DNA from: JALQUO01 sp964529685
GTDB lineage: Bacteria > Pseudomonadota > Alphaproteobacteria > Rickettsiales > Midichloriaceae
DNA length: 64,000 nt
Reading direction: 5' to 3'
Assembly (NCBI GenBank): GCA_964529685.1
Contig: CAZGZC010000001.1
Span: 1-64,000 of the forward strand
The position numbers and the translations under genes were made by a program. Positions within the stretch are counted from its first letter, which is position 1; each line of letters starts with the position of its first letter. This document shows positions 7,948 through 16,874 of this stretch, piece by piece. The notes under the pieces were generated by a model that was not told the DNA's origin, did no database searches, and saw only the letters and a program-made list of their open reading frames with translations.

Positions 7948-9108
7948 ATGCCATTACCGGGAAAAAAATTTGATTTAAAAAAAGCATTTAAAGAGGCTAA
8001 TATTACCTTTGCTTCAAAAACTGAAGATATCTTTAACTGTCTAATTAATAATGTTGGTGCAACATTTCATAATGACAATACTATTACATATCCAGGACCT
8101 CAAACAAACGGTTTTAGACATTGGTTTGCAGTATCCATCCTATCACGATATGTTGCATCAGAGATGTTAAGTTATGAAAAAACAAAAGCTTTCATTGATG
8201 CAGAAATAAACGCATTAAGTCCAACGTTAAAAACTTTTTTGATATCAGATAAGTATGCAAATTACTTAAAATTAATTGAACTTTTAGGTATGTTTCATGA
8301 TACTGGTAGAGCAAATTCTGGCGTGGATCAACCAGAATGGGAAGAAGCTAGCGCAGAAAACGCATCTTTAAATATACAATATCTCTTGGAAACTACTAAT
8401 TTACCTAAGGATGATTATCCTATCATAATGAATCTACTCAGACATGGTATACTTGGTGGTAAATCACCAAAAGAAGCAGAACATCAAAATAAAGCTTTTA
8501 TGTTTGGTGGGCCTTTAGGAGTTGGTGATAGTCTTGACATCGTTGGTTTTAAGGAGACATTTGAGCCAAAAAATTACATTCGCGCTTATGACCCCAGATA
8601 TGTATTTCAAGGTACTGTTAATAAGATAGCAGAGCTGGTAGAAAAAGTGATGCCACATAATCAGGGTCTAATAATAGAGCTGAAGTATGGATTACGACGT
8701 GAGGATAAGCTATATTATTTAAAACCGAACTTTGTAGAATTAATCTTACAAGACTATAGGGAGTTTATAAACCATCCAAATCCTTTAGTGCCACAACCTC
8801 AGAACACAATATTCATACAACAACAGATTAGTCGGAATTTGCATCAGATTTATAAGCATTCTAAGTCTAAAGAAGACTTTACACAAAGTATCTTCAAGAT
8901 TATTAATGCTGACAATAATCTATTGCCAGTCCTTGAAAAATCATTTGAGACATACAGAACAACGAAAGATAACTTAGACCTTTTTAGCTGGATAATAAAT
9001 GTAATTAAAGAGTTTTTTGGGTATGGATTAGCTCAGACATTCGCACAAGCATTAGAGGCAAATTTAAATCAACCGCTCCCTAATCCAACATTTGCAATGC
9101 AGTTATAG
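7948..9108 (+). CDS. SidE-like phosphodiesterase-domain protein (putative effector)
   Basis: 386 residues. The first 200 or so carry the histidine/aspartate layout of the SidE-family PDE domain: GFRHWF (His58), a LGMFHDTGRAN core (His117, Asp118, Arg121), an acidic EWEEASAEN stretch (Glu130-Glu137), LRHGILGG (His166) and GDSLDIV (Asp194). In Legionella SidE and Dup proteins this domain hydrolyses ADP-ribosylated ubiquitin or removes phosphoribosyl-ubiquitin from serines. The assignment rests on motif order, not alignment; a general HD-type phosphohydrolase is the alternative. No mono-ADP-ribosyltransferase domain is present, so a Dup-like eraser would be the closer analogy. The C-terminus ends in an amphipathic segment (LFSWIINVIKEFFGYGLAQ) like that of other unknowns here. 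No signal peptide. Confidence 0.6.
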   Translation: MPLPGKKFDLKKAFKEANITFASKTEDIFNCLINNVGATFHNDNTITYPGPQTNGFRHWFAVSILSRYVASEMLSYEKTKAFIDAEINALSPTLKTFLISDKYANYLKLIELLGMFHDTGRANSGVDQPEWEEASAENASLNIQYLLETTNLPKDDYPIIMNLLRHGILGGKSPKEAEHQNKAFMFGGPLGVGDSLDIVGFKETFEPKNYIRAYDPRYVFQGTVNKIAELVEKVMPHNQGLIIELKYGLRREDKLYYLKPNFVELILQDYREFINHPNPLVPQPQNTIFIQQQISRNLHQIYKHSKSKEDFTQSIFKIINADNNLLPVLEKSFETYRTTKDNLDLFSWIINVIKEFFGYGLAQTFAQALEANLNQPLPNPTFAMQL

Positions 9109-9156
9109 AGATGAGTTTAAAAAAATTTAACTTATATAACTGAGAATTATATGTCA

Positions 9157-9891
9157 TTACAAGCCATAACTCTTCACGAGGCTGCCACAGATCATATACC
9201 AACCATCAACTAATACAAAAAATATCAGCTTAAAAGGCAAAGAAATAGTCACTGGTGGTAGCATCATCATACCCATAGCCATTAGAACTGATGACACAAC
9301 TAAATCTATTATAAGGAATGGCAAAAATATAAGGAAGCCTATCTCAAATCCCTTCCTTAACTCACTAATCATAAAAGCTGGGGTTAAAATATATATTGGA
9401 CTCTCATCTCTTGACAAACTTTCTGGCACTTTTCCCATAGCTCTGAATAAGCCCAATTCTTTATCAGCTGTATTTTGCAACATAAAATTTTTTACTGGCA
9501 CTTGTAATATATCCCAAGCCATCTCATTTGTAATTCTTTGTTCCATAAGCGGCTCAAGAGCATCATCATATATCTCTTTTAATGTAGGCTGCATTACAAA
9601 AAATGTTAGAAAAAGAGTCAAACTAGCTAACACTGAATTAGGTGGTGTTTGCTGGAGTCCGAGAGCATTTCTAAGAATTGATAATACAACTGCGATTTTT
9701 ATGAATGAGCTGAACATTACTACAATCGACGGTGCAACACTAAGGATTGTTATGATCACGATCATTTGTATTATTTTGGAGCTGAAGCCACCTGAGAGAT
9801 CAGCAGAATCACCAAGACTCATCGTTAAATCAGTTGCAAAAACTGGAGTTATGAATAATAGAGCAAGGATTGCTATAATCAGCTTTTTCAT
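9157..9891 (-). CDS. fliP: Flagellar biosynthesis protein FliP
   Basis: 244 residues from the ATG at 9891. Core export-gate component of the flagellar type III apparatus in the inner membrane. Visible: a cleavable-type signal (MKKLIIAILALLFITPVFA), four membrane helices, the family block RNALGLQQTPPN, VLASLTLFLTFFVMQPT, and a C-terminal region with FEIGFLIFLPFLIIDLVV. The frame extends to 9942 but the extra 17 residues contain a tandem LSNNFLSNNF coming from a DNA duplication and lie before a good signal peptide, so the inner start is taken. fliP stands alone; in most bacteria it sits with fliO, fliQ and fliR. Confidence 0.94.
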   Translation of the reverse strand: MKKLIIAILALLFITPVFATDLTMSLGDSADLSGGFSSKIIQMIVIITILSVAPSIVVMFSSFIKIAVVLSILRNALGLQQTPPNSVLASLTLFLTFFVMQPTLKEIYDDALEPLMEQRITNEMAWDILQVPVKNFMLQNTADKELGLFRAMGKVPESLSRDESPIYILTPAFMISELRKGFEIGFLIFLPFLIIDLVVSSVLMAMGMMMLPPVTISLPFKLIFFVLVDGWYMICGSLVKSYGL

Positions 9892-10108
9892 TATTTTTAA
9901 TATAAAATTGTTGGATAAAAAATTGTTGGATAAGATTATCATTCAATAAATCTTTTGTCACTTATATCTCTTATAAGCGGACTAAGACTATTTTGATTCT
10001 ATAAATAAGTTTTTAATGTATTCTTAAAGAAATAGAAATTCTCTCGCAGCAAACTTTGAGATCATAATGATATATCAATCTTTAATTTTTTGTGTTTCAT
10101 TATCTATA

Positions 10109-10138
10109 TTGCAAACTACTCATAATAGGTTGTATAAT
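10109..10138 (+). promoter_or_regulatory. Candidate promoter for the 504-aa gene
   Basis: TTGCAA (10109-10114), an 18-bp spacer and a perfect TATAAT (10133-10138). It lies 120 bases upstream of the start at 10260, which would give a long leader. A perfect inverted repeat covers the expected start point (see next entry). Confidence 0.4.
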
Positions 10139-10143
10139 ATAGA

Positions 10144-10159
10144 TAGAATATACATTCTA
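10144..10159. promoter_or_regulatory. Palindrome at the predicted transcription start (possible operator)
   Basis: TAGAAT-ATAC-ATTCTA, a perfect 6-bp inverted repeat starting six bases after the TATAAT at 10133-10138, exactly where transcription should begin. The position is that of a repressor operator. It could also be chance in AT-rich DNA. Confidence 0.3.
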
Positions 10160-10259
10160 AAATATGCATAAGATAACAGATTCAATTTAGATAAAAAACT
10201 GAGAATTTCACATAAATGCAATAATTATATTGTAAAAATAGGATTAAATATATAAAATT

Positions 10260-11774
10260 ATGACACCAATAATTAAACTGATTAACGATATAAATAGCAT
10301 AAAAGTTATAAAAAATTTTGCTGGTAGATTTGGAGATGGAGTTGATCAAGTGAATATTCAAAATTTGAATGCGGATGCGCTTTCTCAATTAACAATTGAG
10401 CTTTACAACAAAGTTTTATTTTTAGGTAGTTATTATAAAGATATACCCAATTTTTCTGGTCAACAGAAGAAATATCAAGTCTATTTTAATGCTCTATTTT
10501 CACAGCTACAGAGTATCTCAAGAGAAATTGGACGTAGAAATGAGAATCATATGATGGATCTACCAATCAAATCATGTAATTTTACAGAAGGTGTTAGAGC
10601 TGGAATAGTTAGGATAGATCCTGCTGTATTGCCAGACCAAACCCCTGCTGGCGTTTTAGAGCAGATTTTAAATCTTGGAATAGACGGAGATAAAAAAACA
10701 GCAGTTGATTATAAAGCATCACAAGAATTCAAAGCCTACTATGAAGATAAGAAACGTCAACTAGAAGATAAATTTCAACAGAAGAAGATTGTGTATTACA
10801 CTCTCAAGTTACCTATGGATCTTGGGATAAAATTTAGTAGAGGAGATGGAGAAAATGCAAATCTAAAAAAACAATCAAAAAAGCTAGCTGAGGGATTCAA
10901 TCCGAAGAAAAATTGGTGGCAAAGGAATCAACCAAACTTTTTAAAGACAAGAGAGCAAATATTATATGAATCTATTACGAAGTTTATTAAGAAAAATCTT
11001 GGGGCAAATATAGAAAATACTATATATGGTAAAACTGAGCAAGCAGCAAAGAAGGCTCTTTTCAGCCTGAAAGATTCAACTCTGTATACAAAAATTAAAA
11101 ATGGAGTACCAGATCATGATCCAGGGTTAACAGCTCAGGAAAAGCTGCTTTTCCAGAGGCGGTTGATCAAGTTTCTTCAATACGAAATAGATGGTGTTGA
11201 TCCATTTGAGCCACCATATAAACAGTTTGCGAAGTTCATGGAAAGACATGGATCTAAAGGCATTATTGGTCTATTCGCTCTTGGTATTATTCCACCATTT
11301 AGTGTATTTTTTGCACCATCTGCTGAAGATTTTTTTGAAAATTCAGTGCTTAAATATCTTCTCAAAGCATCTTATTGGATAACTTATCCATTGAGAGTTG
11401 TGCTGGAGTATGGCGTAGTAATACCTCTTGAAGCACCACTTAAAGTTGTTGAAGCTGCAAAGAAAGCTATATTCTATAGTGATGAGTTTGCTGAGAATCA
11501 AAATATTTTTGAGAGGTTTGCAAAATCATTAGGAGACCAGAAATTTGGAGAAATGCGTTCTTTTCATAGAGGTTATAATGAAGAAATGATAGCTGTTAAT
11601 GGACAGACAGGTAAGTTTCAAAACAAAGTTAATCTTACTGCTACAGTCGATATTGATGGAGTTCCGAAGGATGTAGTACAAAATACAAGACATTCTATAA
11701 AATTCGCAAATCAGATCAAAGCTAAGCGGGTTGCTAAAAAAGATAGTGCAGATGCATTTATGCGAAATTTCTAG
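10260..11774 (+). CDS. Unknown 504-aa protein with a hydrophobic central region
   Basis: No family recognised. Residues 1-330 are mostly charged and helical, rich in Lys/Asn/Gln, with a notable NPKKNWWQRNQPNFL stretch. Two hydrophobic segments follow (GIIGLFALGIIPPFSVFF at about 336-353 and ASYWITYPLRVVLEYGVVIP at about 376-395), which could be membrane-inserting. The C-terminal 100 residues are soluble and basic and include a predicted beta part (VNLTATVDIDGVPKDVV). There is no N-terminal signal. The size, lack of relatives and position among other unknowns suggest a lineage-specific, possibly secreted protein. A candidate promoter with an operator-like palindrome lies upstream. Confidence 0.75.
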   Translation: MTPIIKLINDINSIKVIKNFAGRFGDGVDQVNIQNLNADALSQLTIELYNKVLFLGSYYKDIPNFSGQQKKYQVYFNALFSQLQSISREIGRRNENHMMDLPIKSCNFTEGVRAGIVRIDPAVLPDQTPAGVLEQILNLGIDGDKKTAVDYKASQEFKAYYEDKKRQLEDKFQQKKIVYYTLKLPMDLGIKFSRGDGENANLKKQSKKLAEGFNPKKNWWQRNQPNFLKTREQILYESITKFIKKNLGANIENTIYGKTEQAAKKALFSLKDSTLYTKIKNGVPDHDPGLTAQEKLLFQRRLIKFLQYEIDGVDPFEPPYKQFAKFMERHGSKGIIGLFALGIIPPFSVFFAPSAEDFFENSVLKYLLKASYWITYPLRVVLEYGVVIPLEAPLKVVEAAKKAIFYSDEFAENQNIFERFAKSLGDQKFGEMRSFHRGYNEEMIAVNGQTGKFQNKVNLTATVDIDGVPKDVVQNTRHSIKFANQIKAKRVAKKDSADAFMRNF

Positions 11775-11823
11775 TTTTTATTTCTTTCTTTATAAGCTGA
11801 CATTATTAAATCTGTTTTAGGTA

Positions 11824-12354
11824 CTATGGTTGCAAATAAATTTGTTTGTCTTTTTGCTCTATTATTTCTTGCACATATAATACATATGATTGGCCCTGAT
11901 CATTATTAGTTACAAACAATGCTCTAGTATTAGTTCTAGCATGAGCACTTTCTGTCCAACTCATAACTTTTTTAGCAAATGTCCCAGTTAAATTTTCTTC
12001 ATTATGATATTTTTCAGCAATTTCATATATTTTATTCAGCAGTTTATCAAACCACTTAGTGAAAACATTATCTGCTAGTAAAGCTTCTGTGGTTTCTTGT
12101 GATATCCCCCGAGAGGGATCTGAGCATTTTTTTAATCCATCATACAACAGCCCTAGCTTAAGCTGCTCTATATTTTCCTCGCAATGCCTCTGTAACTCAA
12201 GATAGACAAAATCTTCATTACTTATATCTTTGTATCCAAGATCTCTTATGAGCATTACGATCATGGCATTTTTGAACTCCTGCAGACTATTTGCATTATT
12301 AAAAATCTCTATCATGCCTTTGGCTTGTTCAGATTTATCTTTAGTTTGTATCAT
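11824..12354 (-). CDS. Unknown 176-aa protein, helical, effector-like
   Basis: All-helical soluble protein starting MIQTKDKSEQAKGMIEIFNN, without signal peptide. About residue 98 it contains VFTKWFDKLLNKIYEIAEKY, an aromatic-rich amphipathic helix of the kind found in the genes at 7948, 13889 and 33691. The last 40 residues look more beta-like (ARTNTRALFVTNNDQGQSYV). No known domain. It is convergent with the 504-aa gene and followed by proS on the same strand, but the 100-bp AT-rich gap argues for separate transcription. Function unknown. Confidence 0.65.
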   Translation of the reverse strand: MIQTKDKSEQAKGMIEIFNNANSLQEFKNAMIVMLIRDLGYKDISNEDFVYLELQRHCEENIEQLKLGLLYDGLKKCSDPSRGISQETTEALLADNVFTKWFDKLLNKIYEIAEKYHNEENLTGTFAKKVMSWTESAHARTNTRALFVTNNDQGQSYVLYVQEIIEQKDKQIYLQP

Positions 12355-12454
12355 ATTTTGGTTGCTACACAGCTATAGAATACAATAGATTTATTAAACT
12401 TTTGTTACAGCTACTCCAAAAATTTGATTTATTTACAAATAAATTTAAAAACTT

Positions 12455-13735
12455 TCAAAAAAACATAGCTAGCAATTCATCGATACTACATAAAGTTGTA
12501 TTTTGTTTATCTGAACGACGTCTGACCTCCACTTTATCTTCTGACTTAGTGATTTTACCTATTATAACCTGAAGTGGGATTCCTATCAGATCCATTCTCG
12601 CAAATTTATTTCCTACACTTTCGTTTGTATCATCATAGAGAACAGAAATGCCTATACCACTCAACTTAGAATATATCTCTATAGCAACCGAAGCACATTT
12701 CTCGCAGTCAACCATCATATTAGCAATTACAACTCTAAATGGTGCAACCTCCTCTGGCCAAATAATACCATTTGCGTCATGATAACATTCAATTATTGCA
12801 CCTAGGAGACGCGATACACCAATCCCATAACAGCCCATCTTAGGTACTACATATCTACTAGTCTTATCTTGAATTTTAACTCCCATTAAACCACTATATT
12901 TCTCGTCTAGGTAGAATAAATGACCAACTTCAATACTAGTGCTTGTAGACACATTAGTTACAGAGTCATCATGCTTTTCACTCTCTCTTGCGTAGAAGGA
13001 TTCTAGCAATTTAAGGTTGAAATCAGAGCTTTTTGTAGCTTCTAAAAGCTTTTCATCATAGTAGATAGTGCTTTCTCCAGTGCCAGCTAAAACATGCAAT
13101 TCATGACTATAGTTACCACCTATATCACCTGAGCTAGCTGTAACTGGAATTGCAGTCAAACCCATTCTACTATAAGCTCTAATATGAGCCCTAAGCATCT
13201 TGTCATATGACTTGAGTGCATCTTCCTCAGTCAGATCAAATGAGTAAGCATCTTTCATTAAAAACTCTCTCCCACGCATTACACCATATCTTGGGCGGAT
13301 TTCATCTCGGAATTTCCAGCTAATTTGGTATAAAGTCAGAGGTAAATTTTTATAGGACTGGATATTATTTTGGAACAGATGACACATAGCTTCCTCTGCA
13401 GTTGGTGCAAATATTAATTGATTGCTGTGGCGATCCTTCATAAGAAGCATTTCACTAGACATATCACTCTCTTTGCCATAGCGGCCTGACTTCTCCCATA
13501 AAGATATTGGTTGAATTGAAGGTAGGAGGACCTGAATAGCGCCAGCTCTATCCATCTCTTCTTGAATGATTTTTTTAACATTTTTTAGCACTCTAAGTCC
13601 AAGCGGTAGCCACTCATATAACCCACTAGCTAGCTGCCTGATCATGCCAGCGCGTATCATGAGTTGATGTGAGACTATGGTTGCCTCACTAGGAGTAGTT
13701 TTTTGAGTAGGTAAGAAATATTTGGAAAGAAACAT
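12455..13735 (-). CDS. proS: Prolyl-tRNA synthetase (short alphaproteobacterial type)
   Basis: 426 residues from the ATG at 13735, whose product starts MFLSKYFLPTQKTTPSEATI. Class II synthetase attaching proline to tRNA(Pro). Motif 2 is seen at WKFRDEIRPRYGVMRGREFL and motif 3 at MGCYGIGVSRLLGAI; the C-terminal anticodon-binding domain begins near PFRVVIANMM. The editing insertion between motifs 2 and 3 found in E. coli ProS is missing, which is normal for alphaproteobacteria and explains the length. The open frame extends 16 codons upstream, but that extension is not family-like. Confidence 0.96.
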   Translation of the reverse strand: MFLSKYFLPTQKTTPSEATIVSHQLMIRAGMIRQLASGLYEWLPLGLRVLKNVKKIIQEEMDRAGAIQVLLPSIQPISLWEKSGRYGKESDMSSEMLLMKDRHSNQLIFAPTAEEAMCHLFQNNIQSYKNLPLTLYQISWKFRDEIRPRYGVMRGREFLMKDAYSFDLTEEDALKSYDKMLRAHIRAYSRMGLTAIPVTASSGDIGGNYSHELHVLAGTGESTIYYDEKLLEATKSSDFNLKLLESFYARESEKHDDSVTNVSTSTSIEVGHLFYLDEKYSGLMGVKIQDKTSRYVVPKMGCYGIGVSRLLGAIIECYHDANGIIWPEEVAPFRVVIANMMVDCEKCASVAIEIYSKLSGIGISVLYDDTNESVGNKFARMDLIGIPLQVIIGKITKSEDKVEVRRRSDKQNTTLCSIDELLAMFF

Positions 13736-13888
13736 TTTTTTTAAAACTTTACCATTAATGCTCTTTATCAGCAATGCAATCAACCTAGTATAAGTTGATA
13801 ATTCTCATTTTGTTAATATATGTTTAATATTTGGATGCTATGATTCAAAAAGTTTCAAACCATAAACTTAATTGATAAAAATTTAAAA

Positions 13889-14344
13889 ATGATACAAATC
13901 CAACCAAAAATAAAGCAAACAGCTTACGAAAAATATGTCGGTCATGTTGTAAAAGGATTCTGTGAAGAAACAGGAGAATATAATTTTGTACGCAAGATTG
14001 GAGCTACTTCAGATGAAGCAGTGGCTTTAGCTGAGCAAGTTTATTATCGTCTAACAAAATATCAGAATTTAATAAAAGATCACAAGAATAATAAAAGCTC
14101 ACCAGAAGGAGAAAAAGTACTAAAAGAACTAAAAAAAGATGGCTTTTTTAGGAGGCTTTGCGATAAACTTTTAGAATTGATTTATAAAGCAGCTCGGTTT
14201 ATAGCATACAAGATGTCATCAGGTTTGGTTCAAACATTGGCCGAAGACATCCAAGACTGGGCATCTTATGGCGCAGCTAGAAATGGGATAAAAAAGCTTA
14301 AAAATCAGTTGCAACAAGATAATCAGAAGGAACAAAGTCTATGA
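13889..14344 (+). CDS. Unknown 151-aa protein, effector-like
   Basis: Soluble, Lys/Gln-rich and helical, beginning MIQIQPKIKQTAYEKYVGHV. From about residue 88 it has GFFRRLCDKLLELIYKAARF, an amphipathic aromatic segment matching in style those of the neighbours at 11824 and 7948, followed by a weakly hydrophobic stretch and a polar tail ending in KNQLQQDNQKEQSL. It lies divergent from proS and convergent with ispH. No family is recognised; the shared segment hints at a common origin for several unknown proteins in this window. Confidence 0.6.
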   Translation: MIQIQPKIKQTAYEKYVGHVVKGFCEETGEYNFVRKIGATSDEAVALAEQVYYRLTKYQNLIKDHKNNKSSPEGEKVLKELKKDGFFRRLCDKLLELIYKAARFIAYKMSSGLVQTLAEDIQDWASYGAARNGIKKLKNQLQQDNQKEQSL

Positions 14345-14351
14345 TAATAGA

Positions 14352-15281
14352 CTAAATACTACTTAACTCTCTCGGAAGGTTAAACTTAATGTTTTCTATG
14401 ATGTTGAAATTATCTCTCACGATTTCTCCTATAGAAAGTGATGTTTTAAGATATTCAATGAGGTCTTCAACTAACTCTGTAGGAGCTGATGCACCAGCAG
14501 TTATGCCTATAGTACTTACACTATCGAACCAGGCATTATCTATTTCACTATAGTTATCAATCAAATAAGCTTTAGTCCCTGCACTTTCAGCTACATCTCG
14601 TAACCTATTGGAATTAGAGCTATTTTTGGATCCTATGACTAAAATTAAATCAACCTTCTCAGCAGCTTTTTTTACAGCTGTTTGCCTATTTTGAGTTGCA
14701 TAACATATGTCATCTAGCTCTGGTCCAACTATGTCAGGAAATTTAGCCTTGAGAGCTTCTATTATAGGTTTCGTATCATCATAGCTCAGAGTTGTTTGAG
14801 TTATATATGCAGCTAGACCAACTATATCTAGCTTTGCAACATCATCGACATTTTCAACTAGATGTACTTTTTTCTTGACTCTACCGATTGTTCCTACAAC
14901 TTCTGGATGTCCTTTATGTCCAATTAGTACTATCTCTCTCTTTCTATCTTGATAGTGCTTAGCTTGATTATGTACCTTTTTAACTAGAGGACAAGTTGCA
15001 TCGATTGGATGTAGTTTAATTTTATGAGAATTTTTCTCAACTTGCTCAGATACTCCATGAGCTGAAAATATAACTACTGCACCAGCTGGAACTTCATCAA
15101 CTTCCTTAACAAATATTGCTCCTTTTGCCCGTAGATCCTCAACAACTTTTTTATTATGCACAATTTCATGTCTTACATATATTGGTGCCCCATACTTTTC
15201 TATAGATTTCTCAACTATATCTATTGCTCTTTCCACACCAGCACAGAAACCACGTGGTTCTATTAATAAGATTTTTTTCAT
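14352..15281 (-). CDS. ispH: 4-hydroxy-3-methylbut-2-enyl diphosphate reductase IspH
   Basis: 309 residues. Iron-sulfur enzyme of the last step of the methylerythritol phosphate pathway, giving IPP and DMAPP. All three cluster-ligand cysteines are present: PRGFCAGVERA (Cys13), IDATCPLVKK and ICYATQNRQ. The active-site residues in SAHGVS and HIGH-type block (IGHKGHPEV) are also visible. Rickettsia and Orientia have lost this pathway and import isoprenoids, whereas Anaplasmataceae and Midichloriaceae keep it, so this gene is informative for placement. Confidence 0.96.
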   Translation of the reverse strand: MKKILLIEPRGFCAGVERAIDIVEKSIEKYGAPIYVRHEIVHNKKVVEDLRAKGAIFVKEVDEVPAGAVVIFSAHGVSEQVEKNSHKIKLHPIDATCPLVKKVHNQAKHYQDRKREIVLIGHKGHPEVVGTIGRVKKKVHLVENVDDVAKLDIVGLAAYITQTTLSYDDTKPIIEALKAKFPDIVGPELDDICYATQNRQTAVKKAAEKVDLILVIGSKNSSNSNRLRDVAESAGTKAYLIDNYSEIDNAWFDSVSTIGITAGASAPTELVEDLIEYLKTSLSIGEIVRDNFNIIENIKFNLPRELSSI

Positions 15282-15427
15282 TTTTTATTGATTTTAATAT
15301 AATTTTAGATATAGCTAATTTAAATCTACTAACTGCGTTTTATAGTTTCATAAACACAATGAATGGATAAGATCGTTATCACTGATTAATAGAAGATACT
15401 TATATAAATTTTAATTATCTTACAGCG

Positions 15428-16765
15428 CTATTCATCTACTTCTTCTTTGATTTTATGCATTATAAGGACCTTATCTATTCTTTTTTTATCCATTTTAATA
15501 ACTTTAAACATAAACTCTTCTGTATCTACTATATCACCTATCTTTGGAAGGGTGCCTAGCTGGAACAACATGAAGCTTGCCAGGGTATGATAATCTTCCT
15601 TATCGTCATTAGGAAGAGAATGAATCTTAAGTAATTCAAATAGTTCTTCAGTGGAGATATTTCCATCTAAAACAAATGATCCATCGCTTTTTGCAATCAC
15701 AGTTGGATTTCTTCCATCAATAAGAGTAGCTATATCACCTAAGACAGTCCTCGTAATATCATTTATAGTTATAATACCTTCTATGTCTCCATATTCATCT
15801 ACCACTAGTGCTGTTTTAACCTGTTTAATTGAGAAAAGATCTATCAATTTAGTTATCTGTGCCATTTCAGGAATAAAAACAACATTTGATTCCTTTGCAA
15901 TCTCGTTTAAAATTGCATTATTTACTTGTTTACGTCTAAAAAGAGCTTTGATTGAAACTATACCTATAATTTGGTTTAATTCTTTGTTTATTACTGGGAA
16001 GAAGTTAAAACTATATTTCTTAAGTTTATCAAGGTTATTCTTCTCTTTATCTCCTATATCAAGTGACACTATCTTATTACGTGGAGTCATAATTGTCCTA
16101 ACTTGCATACTCATCAAGTTCATAAGTCGTCTCATTAAATCATGTTGAGTTTTATGCAATGTTCCAACGCTAGCTGCTTGGCTAAGAACAAACTTTATCT
16201 CGTCAATTGAAACATTATTTGTTTGATCTTTAATTTTAAAAAATCTCAATAGATACTGAGTCGAAACTGTTAATATAAAACTAAGTGGATATATAATTTT
16301 AATCACTATGTTTATCATATAAGACATTATACAAGCAATCTTTTCTGGCTGAATCATAGCTAATCTCTTTGGAAAGATTTCACTGAGAACTGTAATATAT
16401 GTAATAACTGATAGTGAGATAAATGATGCTATAATTAAAGAATAGTTTCCTATCTGTTCTCCTATGTTAGGGATTTCTCTTATCTGAATTGCAAGGTATT
16501 CACTGACCCTAGTGCCACCAAACAGTCCTAATAATGCACTCATGAGAGTAATACCAACCTGCATAGTTGATAAGAAAACCTCTGGCTGCTGCATAATTTT
16601 TATAGCTTGCTTGGCTCCTCTATTACCATTTGCACTTATTTTATGGAGCTTTGCCTTACTTGAAGTCAGAATGGCTATTTCAGATATGACAAAAAGGCTG
16701 TTTATGAAGATTATGAAGAAAATTATCAGTAAGTCTATTAAAAAAGACGTATGGTCCGAAGACAT
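15428..16765 (-). CDS. Hemolysin C/CorC-type membrane protein (CNNM domain plus CBS pair)
   Basis: 445 residues with three parts: an N-terminal CNNM/DUF21 membrane domain with four helices (1-185, beginning LIIFFIIFINSLFVISEIAI), a pair of CBS domains (about 210-330, MTPRNKIVSLD and VVDEYGDIEGIITINDI), and a C-terminal CorC/HlyC transporter-associated domain (about 345-435). Such proteins are linked to magnesium/cobalt efflux or resistance, and a membrane-free relative in Rickettsia is called tlyC (hemolysin) on weak grounds. Transport substrate cannot be read from sequence. Divergent from htpG. Confidence 0.9.
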   Translation of the reverse strand: MSSDHTSFLIDLLIIFFIIFINSLFVISEIAILTSSKAKLHKISANGNRGAKQAIKIMQQPEVFLSTMQVGITLMSALLGLFGGTRVSEYLAIQIREIPNIGEQIGNYSLIIASFISLSVITYITVLSEIFPKRLAMIQPEKIACIMSYMINIVIKIIYPLSFILTVSTQYLLRFFKIKDQTNNVSIDEIKFVLSQAASVGTLHKTQHDLMRRLMNLMSMQVRTIMTPRNKIVSLDIGDKEKNNLDKLKKYSFNFFPVINKELNQIIGIVSIKALFRRKQVNNAILNEIAKESNVVFIPEMAQITKLIDLFSIKQVKTALVVDEYGDIEGIITINDITRTVLGDIATLIDGRNPTVIAKSDGSFVLDGNISTEELFELLKIHSLPNDDKEDYHTLASFMLFQLGTLPKIGDIVDTEEFMFKVIKMDKKRIDKVLIMHKIKEEVDE

Positions 16766-16874
16766 TATTTTATATTTTATTTTTTAAAAATCTACCATAG
16801 ATATCTCTTTTTTGCTCTTGAATTTTGATATATAAGACATACATTTTTATTTAAAATATAGTAATTAACAAAAA

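Larger units (their letters stand above)
9892..10259. other. Intergenic region between divergent fliP and the 504-aa gene
   Basis: 368 bases between divergently read genes. It holds a 15-base direct repeat (TTGTTGGATAA copies around 9911-9937), a candidate promoter at 10109-10138 with a palindrome over its start, and otherwise very AT-rich sequence. No reading frame longer than about 65 codons here looks coding. Confidence 0.5.

Noticed and set aside
15651..16148. 165-codon plus-strand frame inside the CorC-like gene
   Set aside because: It is antisense to a gene with clear domains and reads as a hydrophobic shadow of it.
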